Shown piece by piece: positions 58,251-64,000 of a stretch of DNA of 64,000 nucleotides. Location: assembly GCA_022836615.1 (NCBI GenBank), contig MU405246.1:228510-292509 (forward strand). The letters run 5' to 3'. The DNA is from Annulohypoxylon bovei var. microspora (taxonomy: Eukaryota > Ascomycota > Sordariomycetes > Xylariales > Hypoxylaceae). Both the position numbers and the translations under genes were made by a program. The first letter of the stretch is position 1; the number at the start of each line of letters is the position of its first letter. Under the pieces are notes generated by a model that worked only from the letters and a program-made list of their open reading frames with translations, was not told the DNA's origin and searched no databases.

Positions 58251-61200
58251 ACTAAGCGCGCTGAGTAGGTAAAATCAAGAAGCCACATAGCTTAAGTGCG
58301 ATTCGAATTTGGTGATAATATGGCAATTTACCCAAGGTTTGCCTTTAATTAATGTCGGGAATGAAAAGTTACTTAAAAATAATGAAATATCGGGAACTAA
58401 AAGCGATTTAAGATCCGTCGATTTAAAATAACGGAATAAAAGTTAAAAAATATTAAATCCGATTTAATTAATAAACGATTTTTATCGGATTTAAAAGATT
58501 TAAAAACCGGAAAACCGAAACTTGTTTTAAATTATCGCGGTTTTTAAATAAATATCCGGGGTAAATGTGCGTTTAAACTTTTTAATTATACAGAATATCG
58601 TTTATATATAATAAATGTTATTTTATATTAATAAAAATAAATTCGTGTATAAATTATTAATTAATTTAAGTTTTATAATTAATTAAATTTATATATAATT
58701 TAAAATTATTTTAATAATTTACGTTTATTATTATAAATGGTTTAAATATTATTATAAAAACTTTTAAATTAAAAATTTATATTATTTTTTTTTTATTATA
58801 ATTATTTATAATTATTATAAACGTAATTTTTTTTATAATCGTTATTAATTTTAATTAAATATTTATTTATTTATATATTATAAATTTTATATAAAATGGT
58901 TATTATTTACGTATATTAAAAATAAATTATTATTATTATATTTATTAAAAAATATTAATTTTTTTAAATTACGTAATTAATAAATATTATTTTAATAATA
59001 ACGGTAAATTTTTTATAAATTATTATAATATAATTTATATTTATTTATTTATTATTATATTTTTAACATTTATTTTTTAAAAATATAAATATATATTAAT
59101 TTTTTTTTTTATAAATACGTTTTTATTTATTTTTAAAATATTTTTATATTATTATAATAATTATAAATTATAAAAGCTTTATATTATATTATTAATTATT
59201 TTTAAATTATAATTTTTTTTTTCGGTTAATTCGTAAATATATTCGGCGTATTTAATAAATAATTAATTTTAAAAAAATTACGTATTAAATATTAAAAAAA
59301 AATTATTATAACCGTTAAATTTAATAATATAATTATAAATAATTAAAATTTATCGGAATAAATTAAATAAGTTTATAATTATAAAATTCGTTTAATGTTT
59401 TCGGAATATAATTTTTTTTAAATTATTATTAATTTTTTTTATTTTATTATTATTTTTAAAGCGTAAAAAAATAATTAATTTTATAATGGAACCATGTTAT
59501 TTATCATGGCGAGCAAGTTTTAAATTAAAATAAAACTTATGTAATAACGGGATCATGTATTTTATTAACGAAAATATTTAAAATAAAAAATTAAAAAAAA
59601 AAATTATAAAATGGTTTTTTTTAAAAGATTTTTATATATTAATTTTATAACCGGGATATTAATTAATTATTTTATTAATATATTTTAAAAGTAATGGTAA
59701 TTAAACGTTATTATATAACTTTTTTTTTTAAAAGAAAATTTAATTTATAAAAAAAATAAATTATTTATTAATGCGTTTACGGTTTATTTTTTTAATTTCC
59801 TTTTTTTTTACGGTGGGTAAATCGTTTTTATTTATTATTTTTAATATTTTATTTTCCGTGGCGGCTTTAATTTATTACCAAAGTTTAACTAAAGGATCGG
59901 CGGTTTTAAAATGTAAATTATAAAAGTTTTTTATTTTAATTAACGTGTTAAAAAAGTTTTTAAAAAGGTATTACGTTAAATTAAAGTCGTAATTTATTTA
60001 ATTTATTTTATATTAAAGTTTTTTTTTAAAAAACTTAAAATTTAATATTTTAAATACTTCGTATTTTTGCTTTTTATTAATTTTTATTAAAAGTAAAAAA
60101 TTTATTATTTACTTTAAAATTAAATTATTTAAAACTTTAATTAACCGATTTATGTTTAAAATTTAATGGATTTTTATATTTAAAAGTAAATTAATTTCGA
60201 AAACGTTATAATGGGGTTTTATTAATACTTTAAAAAAACTTATTATTAAATAATTTAAATTATTATAAAAATGATTTATTTATTAATTACTTTTACGGAT
60301 ATATATTTAATTATTTATTATTTAATTTATCGGCCGTTTTTTTTTATTAATTTATTCGTTTTAATGATTTTATATTAATAAAAGGTTTTTACGGGTTTAT
60401 TATATAACGGAAGTTCGACGTTTCGTTAATAATTAAATAACGGTGTAATTAAATTTTTTTTAAAAAGTTTTAAATTTATGAATGCGGGTTTATTAATTAA
60501 AAATTATTTTTAAAACGAATTTTATTTTCATTTTTACGGGAAAAAACTTTATGTTTAAATGTGGTTAAATAACGTACGTGAAATTTAAATAAAGTAATAT
60601 TTTTAATTAATTATTTTAAAAATAATTTATAAAAAATCGTAATTTCATTTAAATAAATTAATTAAAAATTTTTATTTAATTATCGGATTATAAATATTTT
60701 ATTATTAATTTATAAAAGTTTATTTCGGTGAATTTAATTAATTTATTTAAAAAAGTAATTATAAATTAAAGATTTTTATTAAATGTAATTATTTTAAAAA
60801 TTTTATAAATATATTAAACGTGTTTATAATATAAGTTTACGAGTTATATAACGGTATAAGTTTTATATGTAAATAATAAAAAAGGTTTTTTATTTAATTA
60901 ATTAACGATTATTAAAATTAAATTAAATTTTTTATAATTAAAAAATATAAATTTAAAATTTATCGAAATATATTATTATATTTATTCGTTAATAAAAAAT
61001 GGTTAAAACAAGTTTATTAATTTAACCTTAAAGTTTTAATTTTTTTAACATTATTTATAATAAACGTAATAACGGTTTATAAACGCTTTTATATTAAATT
61101 ACGAGTATTTTTTTAATATTATTATACGCATTTTATTTTAATTTAAATGCGTTCGATTTAAAAGACGGTGGAACTTATCGTATAATTTAATATGAAGCTT

Positions 61201-64000
61201 TTCGTTATTTAAGATTATTAATTTTTTTTTTAAAAATAATAATTTATTTTATAAAACGTATCCGTTTTTTTCTTTTTTAATTTATTTACGTTACGTTTTT
61301 AATTTAATGGCATTTCGATTAATTATTAAAATAACGTCGATTAATTTAATACCTTAAAATGATTTTTCTTTAAAAACTTTTATCGCGGTTAAAATGTATT
61401 AAAAGTTAAAAAATAATAAGTTTATTAAAAGTTTATCGGTTAAAAGTTATAAAAGATTTATTTTATCGTGGAATATTAAAAAAAGTAATAAAATAACGGA
61501 TCGATTATACTTTTTAATCGCTTTTTAAATGGTTAAATTAATTATTTTTTAAAATAAAACGTTAATTATTATATTTTCCTTTTTTAAATAATAATGTAAT
61601 TTATAATTAAATCGAAATAAATGTTTATTTTAACCGGTTTAACGAAAGTTTAACGTTTTTTTAATAACGAAGTATTATAACGATTAATAATTTATAAATA
61701 TATCGAATTTATTATTTAATAAAACGAATATATATTTTTAAAGTTTTATTATTATTACGATGGCGAAAAACTTTTTATTATAAATAAAATAATTATATTT
61801 TAAAAAGATTATTATTTTAAAAAAAAAAGCCATTAAATGTTAATCCTTTAATTTATTTAATTGTGAAAAAGTTTCGGAAATTACCCCATTAAAGGCGTCG
61901 GTTTTTAATTTAATTTTTTAATTTTTATAAAAATATTTTAAAATTAAAAAAATGGTTAAAATTATTTTTAATGTTTTAAATACTTTAATATATTTATTAA
62001 TTTAAATTTAATACGGAACGGTAATAAAGAAATATAAAGGTTTTATAATTTAATTATATTTTAATATAAATTATTAATAAAAATTATAAAAATTTAAAAA
62101 CGATTAAAGTTTTTAAATTTAAAAAAATATTTTTTAATTTTAAACCGTTTTAATTTTATTTTAATTAATGGCCACGTTAAAAATAAAAATAATAAACTTT
62201 AAAAATTTAATTTTTATAATTGAAAATTTATTTTTTTAAATATCGATTTATAAATTAACGGAACGTAAACGTTTTAATATTTATTATATATGGTATTTAT
62301 AAAGGAATAAGTTTTTTAAATAAATTAAAATATTATTTATATACGTTATATAAAAGTTATTAAAAAATGAGAAAAAAATTTAATTAATATATTTTTAAAA
62401 CGTATTAAGTTTATTATTTAATTTAAAAGGAAATATACGGTATTTATATAATTTAAAATAAGTTTAAAAAGTAATGAAATTTTTTAAAATAAAGTTTATT
62501 TTAATGCGATGGAAAGTTTAATAAATGTTAAATTTTATAAAAATTTTAATTTTAAAGATTTTTTTTAATGTTTTATTAATTAAAAAAAAAAATAATAATT
62601 TTTTTTAATGTAAACGTTTAATTCCCGGTAATTAATATAAAACCTTAAATTACCTTTTAACTTTTTTATAAAAAAAACGGGAAATTTATATTTAATTATA
62701 TTAAATACGATTTATTTTTTATGTAAATGGTTCGATAAATATTTTTTTTAAAGCTTATAAATGCTTCGTATTTATATTATAAAAAAAATGTAATTTAATG
62801 GGATTAACGCTTTTTTTCAAGTTTATTTTATAATCGGAAAACCGGTGAAATAATAATAAATTATTTTTTTTTTTAAAGAATATTTTAATTAAATTATATA
62901 AATAAAAAGGGAGTTTTTTTATAATTTATTTTTAAGTAAAATTATTTTTTTATTATAACTTTTTTTAAAAAATTAAATTAAGCTTTTAATAAAATAAAAT
63001 AAAAACGTTTAATAATTTATGAATTATATTAAAGTTTTATTAAAAATGTGATATTTTTTTAATAAACGTTAAGTTTAAAATTAAATAAATGTTTATGGTA
63101 AATGGTGGTGTAAAATGCACCAAAGGTTTAATAAAAAGTTAAAAAAAAAACGGGATAATAACGGAAAATTATCGGTTTATTTTAATTATAAGGTTTATTA
63201 TAAAATATATAAACGCCACAATGGTTTGCTTTTTTTTTAAGGTATAAAATTAAAAGTAATCACGGTGTTTTATATTTTTTTATGTAATTTTATTTACATT
63301 TCTTTAAAAAATAAAAAGTTTTAATATAATATTAAAAGTGTAATAATAACGGGGAAATAATGATTTAAAGAAAATTAATTATTAATATTAATTATTTAAT
63401 ATAATGTTATATTTCGTTAAGAATTTAAGCTTTAATATTATTTAAAATTAAAAACAATCCCTTAAATTTATTAAAAAAATAAATACATTATGGAAATTTT
63501 TACCTTACATTTAAATATTAATATAAATTATTTTATTAATTCGATTAATAATTTATTTATTAAAGTTTTTTATTATAATGGATTAATTAAATTAAGTGGT
63601 AAAGAAATTTTATGCATTTATTATTAAACACGCGTTTCGTTAATTAACGATTATATATGTTTATGTTTTAATATTTATTAACATTTACATTATTATTATT
63701 ACATTTATACTTTACAAGCAAATTAATATATTAATTATGAATTATGATTTTTTTATTATAAGGTTAAAAAAATTAAAATTAATAAAAATAAATATTAATA
63801 AATAAATATATAAAAAGGAATTTAAGTTAAAAGCTTTATTTAAATATTATTTTTATTATACTTTATTATTTTTTCTTTTAAAATAATAATTATTATTTTA
63901 ATTCTTATATTACATGTTAAATAATTATTAAAAAAATGGCCCTTTTACTTATAAAAATAATAAATTAAATTAATGTTTAATGTTATAAAAACATTACATT
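58251..64000. repeat. AT-rich, RIP-like mutated repeat block, no gene
   Basis: From about 58.34 kb to the window end the sequence is overwhelmingly A and T and holds no open frame longer than about 60 codons, in contrast to every region before it. In 60361–60900, 17 of about 20 plus-strand C are in CpG, and CpA occurs twice against 12 TpG. This loss of CpA and rise of TpA is the mark of repeat-induced point mutation, the meiotic silencing process of Pezizomycotina that mutates duplicated DNA such as retrotransposons. Which element this once was cannot be read by eye. The block reaches the window edge, so its full size is unknown. Such AT isochores are often heterochromatic, subtelomeric or centromeric. 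Confidence 0.85.

Noticed and set aside
58251..64000. Reading a retrotransposon out of the AT-rich block
   Set aside because: No frame or domain survives by eye, and guessing the pre-mutation sequence would be speculation.

Overview
The window is nuclear DNA of a filamentous ascomycete (Pezizomycotina, most likely a Sordariomycete). The reasons are short GT–AG introns of about 50–200 bases in most genes, fungal-only families (Zn2Cys6 regulator with a fungal-specific TF domain, HET-domain protein, F-box relatives), intron-bearing tRNA-Leu, and a terminal AT-rich block with a RIP-like mutation signature. Exon joins were worked out by hand from splice signals and protein motifs. For every fully modelled multi-exon gene the joined length is a multiple of three.

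Region 1 (1–6.8 kb) carries the 3' end of a Bax-inhibitor-1/TMBIM membrane protein, an F-box-like protein, a peptide-methionine sulfoxide reductase (MsrA) and a YbjQ/UPF0145-type protein. Region 2 (6.8–22.1 kb) is gene-poor and looks accessory. It holds a near-palindrome, a 365-bp pogo/Tc1-like MITE with 28-bp terminal inverted repeats, a tRNA-Gly(TCC), a UvrD-like helicase fused to a RecB-type PD-(D/E)XK nuclease, and a frame-disrupted HET-domain gene.

Region 3 (22.1–29 kb) has a membrane-anchored sulfotransferase-family protein, a five-exon MFS sugar/quinate-type transporter and a BNR-repeat beta-propeller protein. Region 4 (29.2–37.6 kb) is housekeeping: a Ted1/Cdc1-type GPI-remodelling phosphoesterase, a small acidic conserved protein whose first exon may be only the start codon, a Tim17-family-like membrane protein, proline dehydrogenase and the KEOPS subunit Cgi121.

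Region 5 (37.6–47.4 kb) has long gene-free stretches with simple repeats, a five-exon Zn2Cys6 regulator and a small secreted six-cysteine protein. Region 6 (47.4–57.5 kb) is dense and housekeeping: TIM50, tRNA-Leu(CAA) with a 54-nt intron, an F-box-like protein, exosome RRP41, an Mpd1-like ER disulfide isomerase and the ESCRT factor VTA1.

Region 7 (from about 58.3 kb to the end) is an AT-rich block with no gene. Plus-strand C survives almost only in CpG, and CpA is far rarer than TpG until about 63.45 kb, so the RIP-like decay is CpG-sparing and strand-asymmetric. No operons exist here. Divergent pairs that could share a promoter are MsrA/YbjQ, the acidic protein/Tim17-like gene and the PDI/VTA1 genes.
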